Below are positions 24,814-35,287 of a stretch of DNA of 64,000 nt, piece after piece. The stretch spans positions 186,001 to 250,000 of the forward strand of contig JAXBDG010000018.1 of NCBI GenBank assembly GCA_036320915.1. The letters run 5' to 3'. The notes beneath the pieces are model-generated. The model was not told the DNA's origin. It did no database searches and was given only the letters and a program-made list of their open reading frames with translations. The translations under genes were made by a program, and so were the position numbers. Numbering within the stretch: position 1 is the first letter of the stretch; each line of letters starts with the position of its first letter. This DNA is from Linnemannia elongata (lineage: Eukaryota > Mortierellomycota > Mortierellomycetes > Mortierellales > Mortierellaceae).

Positions 24814-26871
24814 TTAACCATAGTAGTCGTATGCATGCAAGATGTACTCCAAGTCCGGTCGATGGACCATAATCCACTCATCCACCTCCGTCGTATTAAA
24901 GGCCCATAGCTCGATCGATGTTGTGCTAGGGAACATGGACAGCATGACCTTGAACTCTGGAAGGGTCACACATCGCTCGGGGGACTGGAGACTGAAATAG
25001 GTCATCTTGGGCCATACCATCGCATCATCCTTCGCGGCCACGGTGTACAGTCTCTCCCCGCGTCCCATGTCGGAGGTGTCCATGACCATGTCTGCGAGCA
25101 CCCATGTTCCACCGAGACTCAGGTATGATAGCTGGGGCAGTTGGCGGATATGATGTCTTGCTGCGGCCGCAAACTCTCGCCCGCGGTAGCCCATGTCGAG
25201 GCTGAAGAGCGAGAGAGTGGAGAGGGTGTTGCGGCAGGCCCAGGGGGCCGGGTTTTGGAAGAGGATGCCCGAGATGGTGGTGCGTTCCAGGGATAGTACC
25301 TGGAGGTTGGGACAGTTGTAAAAGAGGGCTTCGATCCCGATGTAAGAGAGGTTTGAGGCGCGGTAAATGTTGAGGCCGGTCAATTGGTGGGACATGATGG
25401 TAGACTGGGCGATGGTCTTTGCGATCCTGTCGGTGATGCCGTGAACGGTGCTGTAGCCAAAAGCCAGGGAAAGACCGCCACTTGATGCTGTTGTCGTAGC
25501 CCAAGGAGCACATTCGTCACGTGGAGACAAGGTTGACTTGAGGGGGAAGGAGGACGATGAGGCTTGTTCGTAACCATCATCTCCAAAGAACGAACCCCAT
25601 TGGGCCTCTGTCAGGTCCGAAGCAACCTGCTTGGTCTTCAAACGAAAGTCGCCACCTTGGTGGAAACGTCGAATAGCTGTGAGGTAGTCACCTCCGTCTA
25701 ATATATTCAGTTTGAGGGTCGATAACGCAGGGAGACGTCGCAAGAGCTTGGCCAGGGCAGAGGAAGAGCCAAACTCACAGACATGGAGTGTCTCCAGCGG
25801 GATGGTTGAAGATCCTTGTCGACGAGACCGAGATTGGACTGAAGGTGGCGTTTTCTTAGGTTCAACCGCAGCAGATCGCTTGATGCAATCCTCTGGCTGC
25901 GGTGGAAACACGGCATCGACAACAGCGTCGGGGATATCGTCACATATATCGCCCTGACCCAGTGTAAAACGCTTGAGCCTGGGGAGTGACCTTATAAAGA
26001 GCAGCAAGAGTGACAATCGCAAGGGAAGTTCCTTGTGACGACGATAGCGCTCCCGCCTGGGCGCTTGCCCTTCGAGTTTGACCCTCTCCAGACTCTGCAA
26101 TCGCCCGTTCCTTGCGGCCAGTCCCAACCAGTGCATGACATACTCAGCCGACGTGTGACCGATATTAAACCGCAAGGTTGTAAGGTAGTCGGAAAAGATG
26201 GCCAGCCTAGGTCCGTCACGGAAGAAGTGGTTCTCTCCTGTCGTCTCCTTCCTGGTGACCGTACGACGGGTTCGGGTCGACGATGACGACGACGACGACA
26301 TGGGTCCTGTTGATAGGCGCTCGTTTTCATCATCTGCGTACGCATCCTCGCCCTCGCCCACAACAACAGCAGCAGCGCCTTCCACTTCGCTTACTCTCCC
26401 TTCAGTCGTCCAAAGCGTCTTCAAGAACCGATTCGTGAAGATATTCTGATGAACCTTCAAGGTCCTGACGTTGACACAGGTCTTAAGAATATCTTCGCAG
26501 TGCTGGGCACCAGCAAGCTTCTGGTCATCGTCATAGTCACTGTCATCCCAGTAGTCCAACTCAACATTATTGATGTACTGTCCAACCCGACGAAGGACTT
26601 GCGACGAGGGTGATCGCCTCCGCCCTGACCATTGGAACTGGCTCCAGAGGGGTTCGGTCCAGAGGTCCTGCCAGGCTTTCGAGACTTGGCAGCAGCGGGC
26701 CAGCTCCCTCTTGGAGAGGTAGTCGGCGATTTCCCAGACTGTATCTGGGTCGAGCCGTGGTGGTGGGGGTTGCATTGTAAAGGTGTCTTGCATTGAGGGT
26801 GGTGGAGATAAGAGAGTGAGAGGTAGAGTGCGTTCGCTTGTGATTTTTTTTATTTTAGAAAGAAGGAACAT
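24814..26871 (-). CDS. F-box protein with leucine-rich C-terminal part
   Basis: A single open frame of 685 codons. An F-box is visible at about residues 40-80 (LDPDTVWEIADYLSKRELARCCQVSKAW, with the WQDLW/LW positions that follow). The remainder has irregular leucine-rich segments such as LTTLRFNIGH, LPRLKRFTLGQ, LETLHVCEF, LSTLKLNILD, LQVLSLERTTISG and LSYLSLGGTW, consistent with an LRR substrate-binding surface. Acidic and Ser-rich inserts (DDSDYDDDQ, SSSSSSTRTRR) break the repeats. Such proteins act as substrate receptors of SCF ubiquitin ligases; the target is unknown. The start is uncertain: in-frame ATGs at residue 27 and 33 are equally near the F-box. Confidence 0.8.
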   Translation of the reverse strand: MFLLSKIKKITSERTLPLTLLSPPPSMQDTFTMQPPPPRLDPDTVWEIADYLSKRELARCCQVSKAWQDLWTEPLWSQFQWSGRRRSPSSQVLRRVGQYINNVELDYWDDSDYDDDQKLAGAQHCEDILKTCVNVRTLKVHQNIFTNRFLKTLWTTEGRVSEVEGAAAVVVGEGEDAYADDENERLSTGPMSSSSSSSTRTRRTVTRKETTGENHFFRDGPRLAIFSDYLTTLRFNIGHTSAEYVMHWLGLAARNGRLQSLERVKLEGQAPRRERYRRHKELPLRLSLLLLFIRSLPRLKRFTLGQGDICDDIPDAVVDAVFPPQPEDCIKRSAAVEPKKTPPSVQSRSRRQGSSTIPLETLHVCEFGSSSALAKLLRRLPALSTLKLNILDGGDYLTAIRRFHQGGDFRLKTKQVASDLTEAQWGSFFGDDGYEQASSSSFPLKSTLSPRDECAPWATTTASSGGLSLAFGYSTVHGITDRIAKTIAQSTIMSHQLTGLNIYRASNLSYIGIEALFYNCPNLQVLSLERTTISGILFQNPAPWACRNTLSTLSLFSLDMGYRGREFAAAARHHIRQLPQLSYLSLGGTWVLADMVMDTSDMGRGERLYTVAAKDDAMVWPKMTYFSLQSPERCVTLPEFKVMLSMFPSTTSIELWAFNTTEVDEWIMVHRPDLEYILHAYDYYG

Positions 26872-26989
26872 GAGCCTTTTTTAATGTTTTGGAAATTTGT
26901 GAAAGCGGCGGTGTTTCTCCGTTTCTCCCATTATCCCATTCTGACAACTCTATCTTGGTGCCGCAGTGACCCCTTGCTTGAAAGAGTCT

Positions 26990-28118
26990 TCATGAGTCAA
27001 TGAAATAGTCCAGCCCCGGCGGGAAAAGACTGTCCTCATCCTCTTGTGTCGTAGACGTTGTCGCTGCCGCTACTTCCTTCTTGTCGTTCGCGCCTGTAGG
27101 TTCGATTGCTGTAGTAAACGGAAGGATAGACGAGAGCGAGGGCAATTCCGAATCCAACGAGCGAACAACAATATACAACGTTTGCGGGTGCAACTTCATA
27201 GCTCCATACGAGATCTGCAAAGTCGGTTTCTGGTCAGTCTGGGATGGTGGTTCGTCTGTTGTCGCTTTGGCGCGTTTTCCTTTCCCTCTGCCCCGTGTTA
27301 CCGCTTCAGAGGGCTTCCGCTTGGCTGAGATATCACCGCCACGACGTTGACTTGCGCTTTCGTCCATGTAATCACCGTCATCCCCGGCATTTTCTTGATC
27401 CCGACTTTGTTCGCCACCTCCTTGTTGAAAGTCGCTCACACGCAAGTTATCACTTTCATCCTCAGCTCGGATCATAACCGAACCACCCTCGTCCGCAGGC
27501 TCCTCGCCCTCCAACGACGCAAGACCCATGCTCGTCCGTCGACCAGAGGTCCTTTGACTCGCACTTGGCCCTTCTTCCTCGATCTTAATCCTCGTAAAGC
27601 CCAAGTTCTTGTTGGCGATCAAAACAGCACCTCCGCGTTCCGATGGGGTGTGTATCCTGAACCCAAACCGGACTCCAAACTGTGGTCTCTTTGCAGTGGT
27701 CCTCCGTTTTGTTCGATTAGAAGTGGTGGCGTTTGACTCCTCTGATGGTGGTAGTTGCTGTTCTCCTCCAAGGATAAAGCCTGCATCTTCCAATCCGTCC
27801 TCTGAGTTGGTAGACGAGCTGTTGGTGGCAATTGGGTTGATGGTGCGTTTGATGATGTGGCCTTGATTGAAAAGTTCAATCTTGCTCAGTAGTATTGGTT
27901 TCAACATTGTCAGGATTTCCTATTCGAGAAAGAAGTGGGCGCCGTGGTTAGTACAGCTTGTTTCTCCTATTGTGTGGTTGATGGACAAGAGGAGTGAAGA
28001 ATACCTGGAATGAGTAGTCGTTGAACCAGGCGAGGTCATCCTTTGAGAGGAGGAGGTTGAGAGGCAGGACGCTGTGTTTGTTGATGCGCAGGTACCGAAA
28101 GTTGTTGGTCGTGTACAT
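26990..28118 (-). CDS. unrecognised nuclear-looking protein, two exons
   Basis: Exons 28118-28005 (38 codons exactly) and 27919-26990, joined across an 86-nt phase-0 intron (donor GTATTC, acceptor ATAG). The product is 347 residues. The N-terminus (MYTTNNFRYLRINKHS, KDDLAWFNDYSFQ, then EILTMLKPILLSKIE) and a C-terminal block (SYGAMKLHPQTLYIVVRSLD) look folded. The 200-residue middle is disordered, charged and Arg/Lys-rich, with possible nuclear localisation signals (KRRTTAKR and GRGKGKRAK). I do not recognise the family. It shares a 308-bp promoter region with the CCCH-finger gene on the other strand, which suggests but does not prove related nuclear work. The exon join is supported by frame and by the continuous helix-like sequence it makes. 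Confidence 0.65.
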
Positions 28119-28426
28119 GCTCAAGTGAGGTTTAGGAGAGTAGAAGAGGAAGACTGGAGCGACAAGGCGAATGTAAACGTCTGGTTGCCTTTTAGACAAC
28201 GAGCGCCACCAAACTCAACTCCTCACTGGGCCTTTTCAAAGACCCCAGAGAGGCCATTTGTCAGCAAGTCCGTGGCCAACAGTTTCTGTGACGTCGGAAA
28301 GGCGCATTTTCACTTTTTTCATTTCCGCACTGTTCAACACACTCACTCCACATTCTACTTTTCTACCCTTACTTCCTTCACCCTTTCCCACTCTCTCCTT
28401 TACAACAACACAGAAACACACACAGC
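28119..28426. promoter_or_regulatory. bidirectional promoter region
   Basis: 308 bp between divergent start codons. The right half (28320-28420) is CT-rich, like other leaders in the window. No TATA box is obvious on either side. Confidence 0.5.
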
Positions 28427-30730
28427 ATGTCAGACAAGGAATTACTGGCACAGATCGCACAGGTCGCAGGTAGCGACACCGTTCACAACTCTACTTGGTT
28501 TGAACTCACTGACCAACAAGGACCTCAGGAGCTAACAACTTGTTCTTTCCTCGAACTCATAGGTGCCATCAACAAGCATCAGCTACAGAACCAAGGATAC
28601 TATCCAGCATACAATCTTCACCCAGCACCAGTGAGAGGCGGATACGGTGGCTATAACGGATACAACGGATACAACGTGCGAGGTCGTGGCCGAGGGCGTG
28701 GAGTACCCGTTCCTCATGCTGCTGCTGGATCCTTCAACAGGTCGCTAACCCTCAACAACAAAACCCCTACGCCAGCCACCTCTATCATCAATTCCACTCC
28801 CTCCATTTCACCAGCTGCACCGGCCGCAGCAACAAAACCTATCCCAGTGCCAGTGCCTGTTCAAAGCATGCAGCCTCGACCAATCATCAACAAGCCTTTC
28901 GTACCCACTCCCGCCCCCTCTCGCCACCTCACTCTGGTCAACAAGAATACCGCCAACAACACAACAACAACACCCGGACTTCTACCCTCACCCGCTTCAT
29001 CCCCACCGAAGAACAGCGCCCTTGCCACAGCTCCTGGACAGCAATGGATTCAGTCAAAAGGCAAGAACATGTCACTGATGAACCCCTCGACCTTTAAGAA
29101 GACTATGGTCGCTAAGGAGAAGTCTATCCGCACGGCAAAGGAGAAAAAGCTGAAACTGATGCAGGTCAGGGCTAAGCGGGCTCAGGATCTTCGCCGTGGA
29201 ATCGTCACTATGGGTGGACAGGAATACAGCAGGAGTGCTGACGGTCGGAAGCTCGTTATGCGAGACTCCTCTCAGGATAATATTGTCATTAACGGAGTCG
29301 AGTTTCGAATGGATCCCAGAGGCAACAAGCTTGTACGAGCAGCAGCAGCACCGTCAACAACGACGACGACAGGTAAATCTCCTTCGATGGCCATTGCCAC
29401 TCTAAAGGCACCACCTATCGCTACACCCAAGCAGTTCTCGGTCGGAGGGGTTGTCTATGTGCGCACTCACAGCGGCAATCTTGTCCGCGCTACTTTGGTG
29501 AAAAACCAACTCCTTGAGAAAAGGTAAGTTTTGATGACGAACAACCTAGCGAATTGTGGACAACCATATGAAGATCGATATGGAATGGTCAGGATAACAC
29601 CTTTTTTTTTTCTTTGTCGTCTGTTCTTAGGGCGGCACAACAGGAACTCAAGACCAAGCGCAGCAAGATGGCACCCAAGAAGGCGAGACCCTTCTGCAAG
29701 TACTACACCCGTCTCGGTAAGACGTTCAGTGCCATGGATGCAGGAAGTAAATATGAAAAAAAAAATTGTCGTATACATAACAGGAATGCCTGACCTACCA
29801 TATCATCGGACATGACCCCTTGTTTTTTTTGTTATTCTTGCCGTTTGGCGATTAGGGATTTGTTCAAGGAATATCGGCTGCCCATTTGTTCACTCAAGAT
29901 CTCATCTCGCTATCTGCAAAAACTTCCTTCGTGGTGTCTGCCCTAACACTGAGGCCTCCTGCAAGCTGTCTCATACCCCTTCTCCCCACACTGTACCCGC
30001 TTGTGTTCACTTTCAGCGCGCAGCATGCAACAAAGACGATTGTGTGTACCCTCATGTCAGGACCAACCCTCAGGCTCCTATCTGTAGGCCTTTTGCTACT
30101 GAGGGCTGGTGCGAGGCAGGAATCAATTGCAAGGACCGTCATGTCTGGATTTGTCCCGATTTTGGTACCGAAGCTGGATGCAAGAAGAAGTGCGGACTTC
30201 CTCATGTACCCAATGGCGGAATCCGGGTCAAGAAGTCGTCCGATGGGAACGACATTTCATCAGGAGGGAATGACAAGACATGGACGCGACCAGATTATCA
30301 GCCTTCGTCTTCTGCCAGCACTTCTCGGTATATGGACAAACAGGGTCAGGATGCAGAAAGTACCAGCGGTGGAGCTGGTACTTCTGCCGCAGGTCGGAAC
30401 AAGAACCGGCAGTACGATGAAAACTTTATCCCACTGGACCTTGGAGACGACTTTGACGATCAGCAAGTTGGTATGCTTGTTGAGGATGAGGATGTAGTTA
30501 TGAGCGATCAAGAGATGGAAGAGGACGAGGAAGACGAAGAGGATGTAAGCAGTGATGGTGTAGAGACTGACGGTGAAGACGACGATGATGAAGGTGAAGG
30601 CGAAGGTGAAGAGGAACTGGGTGAGGACTTGGTGAAGTATGGAGATGACGAGGAGGAGGAGATGAACGAGGAAGACGAGTACAATATGTATCAGGAGCAG
30701 CTTCGTTATGAAGACGATGACGACTATTGA
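28427..30730 (+). CDS. CCCH zinc-finger protein with five fingers (ZC3H3-like)
   Basis: Three exons: 28427-29523, 29631-29716 and 29856-30730, giving 686 codons and 685 residues. The first 365 residues are disordered, with an RGG-like patch (RGRGRGRGV) and Pro/Thr-rich stretches, then basic helices. Five CCCH fingers follow in tandem near residues 385-530, starting FCKYYTRLG|ICSRNIGCPFVH (split by intron 2) and ending WICPDFGTEAGCKKKCGLPH, with spacings of the CX7-8CX3-6CX3H kind. The last 100 residues are strongly acidic. Five clustered fingers match the ZC3H3/Smicl type, whose animal members act in polyadenylation and mRNA export; that role is inferred. A poly(A) signal AATAAA is at 30794-30799. 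Confidence 0.85.
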
Positions 30731-31069
30731 ACTTTCGTTTTCTTTGTATTCTGGGCATTTCATTGTAAAACATTCTTGTAGTTTAGCTCACAAAATAAAA
30801 ATACAAAAGAAAAAATAGCCGACTTGTTTGGATGTAAGTGGGTAACAATAATGTTGAAGGGAGACTGGAATGAGTACGCAAAGGAAAGAAGGTCTTCAAG
30901 GTTTTGTTTATGTGCAAAGTGACTATATTGTAGTATTTAGACCCAGGCCATGAGTGAGACAACATGGGGAGTCACAGGTCCTCCATTCCTCACTTGCTCA
31001 TGATGTGAGGGCGACGAGGGTCTCAGTAGGGCGAAAGGAGGAAATCAACGAGTACTTGAAATCATTGTC
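30731..31069. other. convergent 3' intergenic region
   Basis: 3' flanks of the CCCH gene (poly(A) signal at 30794-30799) and of the repeat-peptide precursor on the minus strand. No gene. Confidence 0.6.
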
Positions 31070-31987
31070 CTACTCTGCAAAACCGTCCTCATCCTCCCAA
31101 CCAACCGCCTCATTCTCGGCCTCGGCCTTGTCACGCTTGCCATAAAGGGTTGGAGGGGGGTAGTAACCCACACCGGGTTTGTAGTAAACGACCTTGGAGG
31201 CCTCATCGTCATCGTCCCGCTTGGGAAATGGCCGGCCAGAGGGGAAGACGCTTGTAGAGCCCAGAGTTGAAAGGATCAAGACGTTGGAGACCTCAACTTT
31301 AGAATCTTCGTCGGAGCGCTTGCGAGGGCGCTTGAGGAGGATGCCGCCGCCGCCGCCGCCGCCGCTGTCGGGACCACTGCTGCCATAAGGGCTGATGATG
31401 ATAATGACAGGAGGGCGACTTCCGCCGGGGTAATAAGGAGGGCCTGGGTATCCTCCGCCACCGCCGCTGGGATAGATGATTATCTTGGAGTGGTCATTTT
31501 CAGCATCATCGACATCGGAGCGCTTGCGAGGACGCTTGAGGAGGATGCCGCCGCCGCCGCCGCTGCCGGGACCACTGCCGCCATAAGGGCTGACGATGAT
31601 AATGACAGGAGGGCGACTTCCGCCGGGGTAATAAGGAGGGCCTGGGTATCCTCCGCCACCACCGCTGGGGTAAATGATCATCTTGGAGTCGTCATTTTCA
31701 GCACCATCGACATCGGAGCGCTTAAGTGGATGCCTAAGGAGAATGGGACCTTGAGGGGAGGGCTGGATGATGATGGTGGGAGGTCCACCTCCGGCAGGAA
31801 AGACGATAATTTTGGAGTTCTCGTCGTTGAGCTCCTCATTCTCACTCTCATTGATGTCGACGACGGACTTGCTGAGGCGGGCTCCGGGAGGGACGGCGGT
31901 GATGTCTACGGCCGGGACTGGGGTTGGTGCCGCAGAGACGATGGCGAGGACTGCAGCGAGCACGGTGAGAATGGTCTGAAGTTGCAT
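31070..31987 (-). CDS. secreted repeat-containing precursor with Kex2 sites
   Basis: A 305-residue single-exon protein. Residues 1-19 or 20 form a signal peptide (MQLQTILTVLAAVL...). The rest is divided by Lys-Arg pairs at 89-90, 151-152, 155-156, 219-220, 223-224, 256-257 and 284-285. Segments 91-156 and 157-224 are near-identical repeats: acidic SDVD start, SK-I/M-IIYPSGGGGGYPGPPYY core, GGSRPPVIII, a Gly run and an ILLKRPRKR end. The segment before 90 is a diverged unit, while 225-257 and 258-285 are shorter units. This is the layout of fungal Kex2-processed repeat proteins, from which the Golgi protease releases several similar peptides, as for mating pheromones. Function is unknown. A TATTTAAG element lies at about 32113. 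The start with the clean signal peptide was preferred over the in-frame upstream ATG at 32128. Confidence 0.8.
   Translation of the reverse strand: MQLQTILTVLAAVLAIVSAAPTPVPAVDITAVPPGARLSKSVVDINESENEELNDENSKIIVFPAGGGPPTIIIQPSPQGPILLRHPLKRSDVDGAENDDSKMIIYPSGGGGGYPGPPYYPGGSRPPVIIIVSPYGGSGPGSGGGGGILLKRPRKRSDVDDAENDHSKIIIYPSGGGGGYPGPPYYPGGSRPPVIIIISPYGSSGPDSGGGGGGGILLKRPRKRSDEDSKVEVSNVLILSTLGSTSVFPSGRPFPKRDDDDEASKVVYYKPGVGYYPPPTLYGKRDKAEAENEAVGWEDEDGFAE
31315..31720 (-). repeat. tandem repeat of about 200 bp inside the precursor gene
   Basis: The motif GAGCGCTTGCGAGG recurs at about 31314 and 31516, with a diverged third boundary at about 31717, a period near 201 bp. The two full units differ mostly in the GCC/GGC run that encodes the Gly stretch, as expected from replication slippage or unequal exchange. 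Confidence 0.85.
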
Positions 31988-33149
31988 GATTCTTGCGTAG
32001 GTGAGGAGGAAGGTTGAGTATAGTTTGTGCGTTGGGTGTAAATGAGGGTGAGAGCTAGACGAGAGTGGAATCTGGAGGGATCGGCAAAAAAAAGGTAACG
32101 CACTGGATCCAATGCTTAAATAGTTCATCGGGGATATTGCATGACGCCCAGTTTCTCATTCGAACGTTTCCTGCTAGTGAGAGCAGACAAAACTGAGCGC
32201 CCAAAAATAACCGCATGGTTGTGATGGTGGCTCTACGAAATAGCGACATGAGGTGGTTGGACCATCGGGTTCTTGGTATCTTATGAACCAAGGAAGGGGA
32301 AGGTCTAGGCATGTGAGCGGGGTAGTGAGGCATGTTTGTTATACAAAGATCGGGCCGTTTTCTCTGATCACCATCTAGAGGATCCGATCAAATGTACCAG
32401 GATGCCAAACACGGAGGAATTGGTGCGATATGATTGTGGGTAAAAACGGCCCGAGTCGGCACGCGTTTCCATCAGTCCCATCACTTAAATTTTTTTTTAC
32501 TGCGCGTACTCGCGTCTTTCGCGTTCATATCATCCATGTCGTTCGTTACTAAAGAAGAAAAAGGTGGAATGTCTTTCCCCCCTTCAAGTGAACCACTTTA
32601 CCCATCTGTTTGGCTATTTTCTTCCTCTTTTAGGCTTATTAAGAATGGACTGGGGCTGTAAGGGGTGCGATCTGAATCGGACCCGACCAATCGCATTCAA
32701 GGGGGCACGGGGCAGTTTATTTCCTTGTTCTGCAACCTAGCGGTTGTTGTGTCGCAAAGAAGTTCGACAGGAGGGAGGGAAAAAGTTGACCACTCATAGA
32801 CAACCCACCAGCCAGCGTTGCCCTGTTCAGCTGTCCAAGGTGTTTCTTACGGCTTGCTGACAGGGGAGGAAGAGGTGGAATACCCCTCCCGCAGCTGCAG
32901 GAAGATAGGTGACCACGACAATAGACCAATGGATGCGGTCTCGGCCTTAGTCAGGATGTGAGTAAATAAAAAATATCACTATTACGAGACGGTCATGGCC
33001 ATGAAAATACAAATGCGTTATGTTGAGGTGGTCACCCACTATGCATAAAAAGGAATAAAAAAGGACCTATCTCGTTTTTTTTTTCAACAATAACACACAT
33101 TCCTCCTTCACTTTCTACTTGTATGAACCTTTATTTTTCCGCCCCTTCG
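31988..33149. other. intergenic region between divergent small-protein genes
   Basis: Holds the promoter of the repeat precursor (TATTTAAG on the minus strand near 32113-32120) and that of the gene at 33150 (CATAAAAAG near 33043). No other gene seen in the roughly 1 kb between. Confidence 0.5.
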
Positions 33150-34001
33150 ATGTCGGATTCAAAATTTATCATCGCATTCTTTGTGCTGCTGGCCGCAGGA
33201 AAGACGATCATGATCATCCAGTGCCTCAGAAGCAGAAACCACTCAACCTCGAGAGATATGGAGACAGGACCCGAAGTTCTGGTCGAAGATCCGATGACAC
33301 AACGACTTGTCTTGGCAGGAGAAGTCGCCGTTGACGATCGACAGCAACCCGAAATGGCCGATGTTATCCAGGTCCCTCCACCAGTCTATACTATCAAGGA
33401 CCAGCATCTGGAATTCGAGAACGATCCACCGCCACCCTCTTTTAGGGATGCAGTTCCCTCTTCACCATTTTCGCCATTATCGCCGTTTTTGCATAAACCG
33501 AAGCCGTCCAGGAGGAAACCGTCGCGGTCAAGCAGCAGTGGCAGCCAGAGCAACACTAGTACGATTGAACAGCATCGTCTGAGTCGCCATCAAATCTTTC
33601 GGTATCACCCTGCCAGCACGGATGTCAATAACAGCAACATCAACGGCAACGACAACGACAACGTGGCAGAGCCAGTCGTAGCTTCTGGATCAAGCGTTCG
33701 CCGTCCTGCTGCTACAGCTGTCGAACCGACCGTCATTCGGATACACAACGTGGCGCGATGGGTTGCAGAGTCTAGGAGAGACACATTCCAAGCTTTTGCG
33801 GGATCATCATCGTCTTCATCGGAACATCCCTCTTTTGATTTCGTCTCAGCCGACGCTAATCCTGATACCTATTGCCATAACTCTGAGCCTTACGGGTCAT
33901 CGTCAGCGTCTTCGTCGTCGTCGTCGTCGTCAACAGCAGGGAATATGCGCATTCTTCCCTCCATGGGAGTTCTCTACCCCTCTGTCATTGTACATATGTA
34001 A
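33150..34001 (+). CDS. small single-pass membrane protein with PPxY motif
   Basis: 283 residues from the ATG at 33150; an alternative in-frame ATG at 33123 would add nine. A hydrophobic helix begins at once (MSDSKFIIAFFVLLAAGKTIMII), followed by basic residues, so it should insert with a very short N-terminus and a long, probably cytosolic tail. The tail is disordered and rich in Ser, Asn and Pro. It contains VPPPVYT, a PPxY motif able to bind WW domains such as those of Rsp5/NEDD4 ligases, and PPPPSF. No domain is recognised. It is the first of three similar-architecture genes in a row on the same strand. Confidence 0.65.
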   Translation: MSDSKFIIAFFVLLAAGKTIMIIQCLRSRNHSTSRDMETGPEVLVEDPMTQRLVLAGEVAVDDRQQPEMADVIQVPPPVYTIKDQHLEFENDPPPPSFRDAVPSSPFSPLSPFLHKPKPSRRKPSRSSSSGSQSNTSTIEQHRLSRHQIFRYHPASTDVNNSNINGNDNDNVAEPVVASGSSVRRPAATAVEPTVIRIHNVARWVAESRRDTFQAFAGSSSSSSEHPSFDFVSADANPDTYCHNSEPYGSSSASSSSSSSSTAGNMRILPSMGVLYPSVIVHM

Positions 34002-34843
34002 TTACATTTTCACCACAACTCTTGCACATACGCACACGCATCCCTCTTTGTTTCTTTTGACCTTGTACAACAATAAAAATCGTAATCGACACTCTTTGTT
34101 ATGCTGGACCGAGAGATGTTTGTTGGTGGAGAGGGCGTGCGCATTCGAGTGGAGGAGATAGTTTGCTTGATTTTTTTTTGTTCTTTCACTTTGTTCCAAC
34201 CTTGAAAGGCCCAGGCTTCAATGTAGAGAGGAAGAGAGACATAAACAGAGAAGGGATGACTGACCTTGACCTATTTGTTTCTGTAACCCAGTGCGCGATT
34301 TTGTCTTGCTTTGTTGATTTTTTGGTTTGTGGAAGGTGTAGCCCGAGAAGGGCGAGAGCATTCGAGAAAAATAATCCCTCGTTTTTTTTGCTTTCTTCTT
34401 CATGGTTGTTTTGTCGGTAGAGGTGTTTTTATTTCCCATTAATCTCCGCCCTTTCGATGGATGAGAGAAGAGGGATGGTGGTCCTTTCTATTTTCAGGGC
34501 GTTGTGCTGTTGCTGTTGTGCCTGTCGTTACCTTTTCTTTCTCCCGCATTTTTCTCATGTCCCTCTCACTCGATTTTTATCCTTTCCTTCTCTTCCTTCC
34601 TCTCCTTCCCTCTTTTGAGCAAGCATTACATTATCCGTATGCGCTTCCACCAGCTCAACCACGACCATAACAGCAGCACCAACAATATCGACCGGTTACC
34701 TTGGCCAGACAAATAACAACCCATCCAACTATCAAGCCATCCAAAGCGACCTCACCCAATCAAGGAATCTTTTTTATTTCAGCCTAGTCCTTCCTTCCAG
34801 CCACTCTCTTCCCCGACTCAAGGAAAATAATCAAAGCCAAGGA
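34002..34843. other. intergenic region with CT-rich leader
   Basis: 3' flank of the preceding gene, then a strongly CT-rich stretch from about 34500 that is probably promoter and leader of the gene at 34844. No gene. Confidence 0.5.
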
Positions 34844-35287
34844 ATGGGCGCCCCCTGGGAGATTTTCAGCGTGGTTGCAGTAACCGTGTTCTTCGGAGGC
34901 TCATTCTGCTATTACATGAGCGAGAAGCAGAAAAAGTATCTCGCCGAAGAAGCAGCAGCAGCGAATGCCGCGAACAGAGCCTTCCTTGTGGCGTTGCCCA
35001 TGTCTAGTCATCCTACCTCGGACACGCTCCCCGTCTACTCTGTTGCTGTCCTCTCCCCTGCCGTGACATTACTACCTCCAGCCCTTCCTCCTCCTTTTCC
35101 TTCGTCAGCAGCATCATCATCATTATTATTACCGTCGTCGTCGTCCTTGTCGCCGCCGTTGGCGCCTTCGTTATCGTCGACTGTTCAAGGAAGCCTATCA
35201 GGAGGGACGGAAAGAGCAGGAGGAGCAGGAGTGGAACATCATTTGCCACCACCACCGAGTTATCAGCCTATCGCCGTCCCTAGATAG
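34844..35287 (+). CDS. small single-pass membrane protein with PPxY and LPVY motifs
   Basis: 147 residues. Residues 6-21 form a hydrophobic helix (IFSVVAVTVFFGGSFCYY), followed by SEKQKKYLAEEAAAANAA, a charged amphipathic stretch. The tail is Pro/Ser/Leu-rich and holds TLPVYSVA and, near the end, PPPPSYQP (PPxY). Architecture matches the neighbours at 33150 and 35997. Likely a membrane adaptor or regulator, by analogy with small PPxY proteins that recruit NEDD4-family ligases; this is inference. No family recognised. Confidence 0.65.
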   Translation: MGAPWEIFSVVAVTVFFGGSFCYYMSEKQKKYLAEEAAAANAANRAFLVALPMSSHPTSDTLPVYSVAVLSPAVTLLPPALPPPFPSSAASSSLLLPSSSSLSPPLAPSLSSTVQGSLSGGTERAGGAGVEHHLPPPPSYQPIAVPR

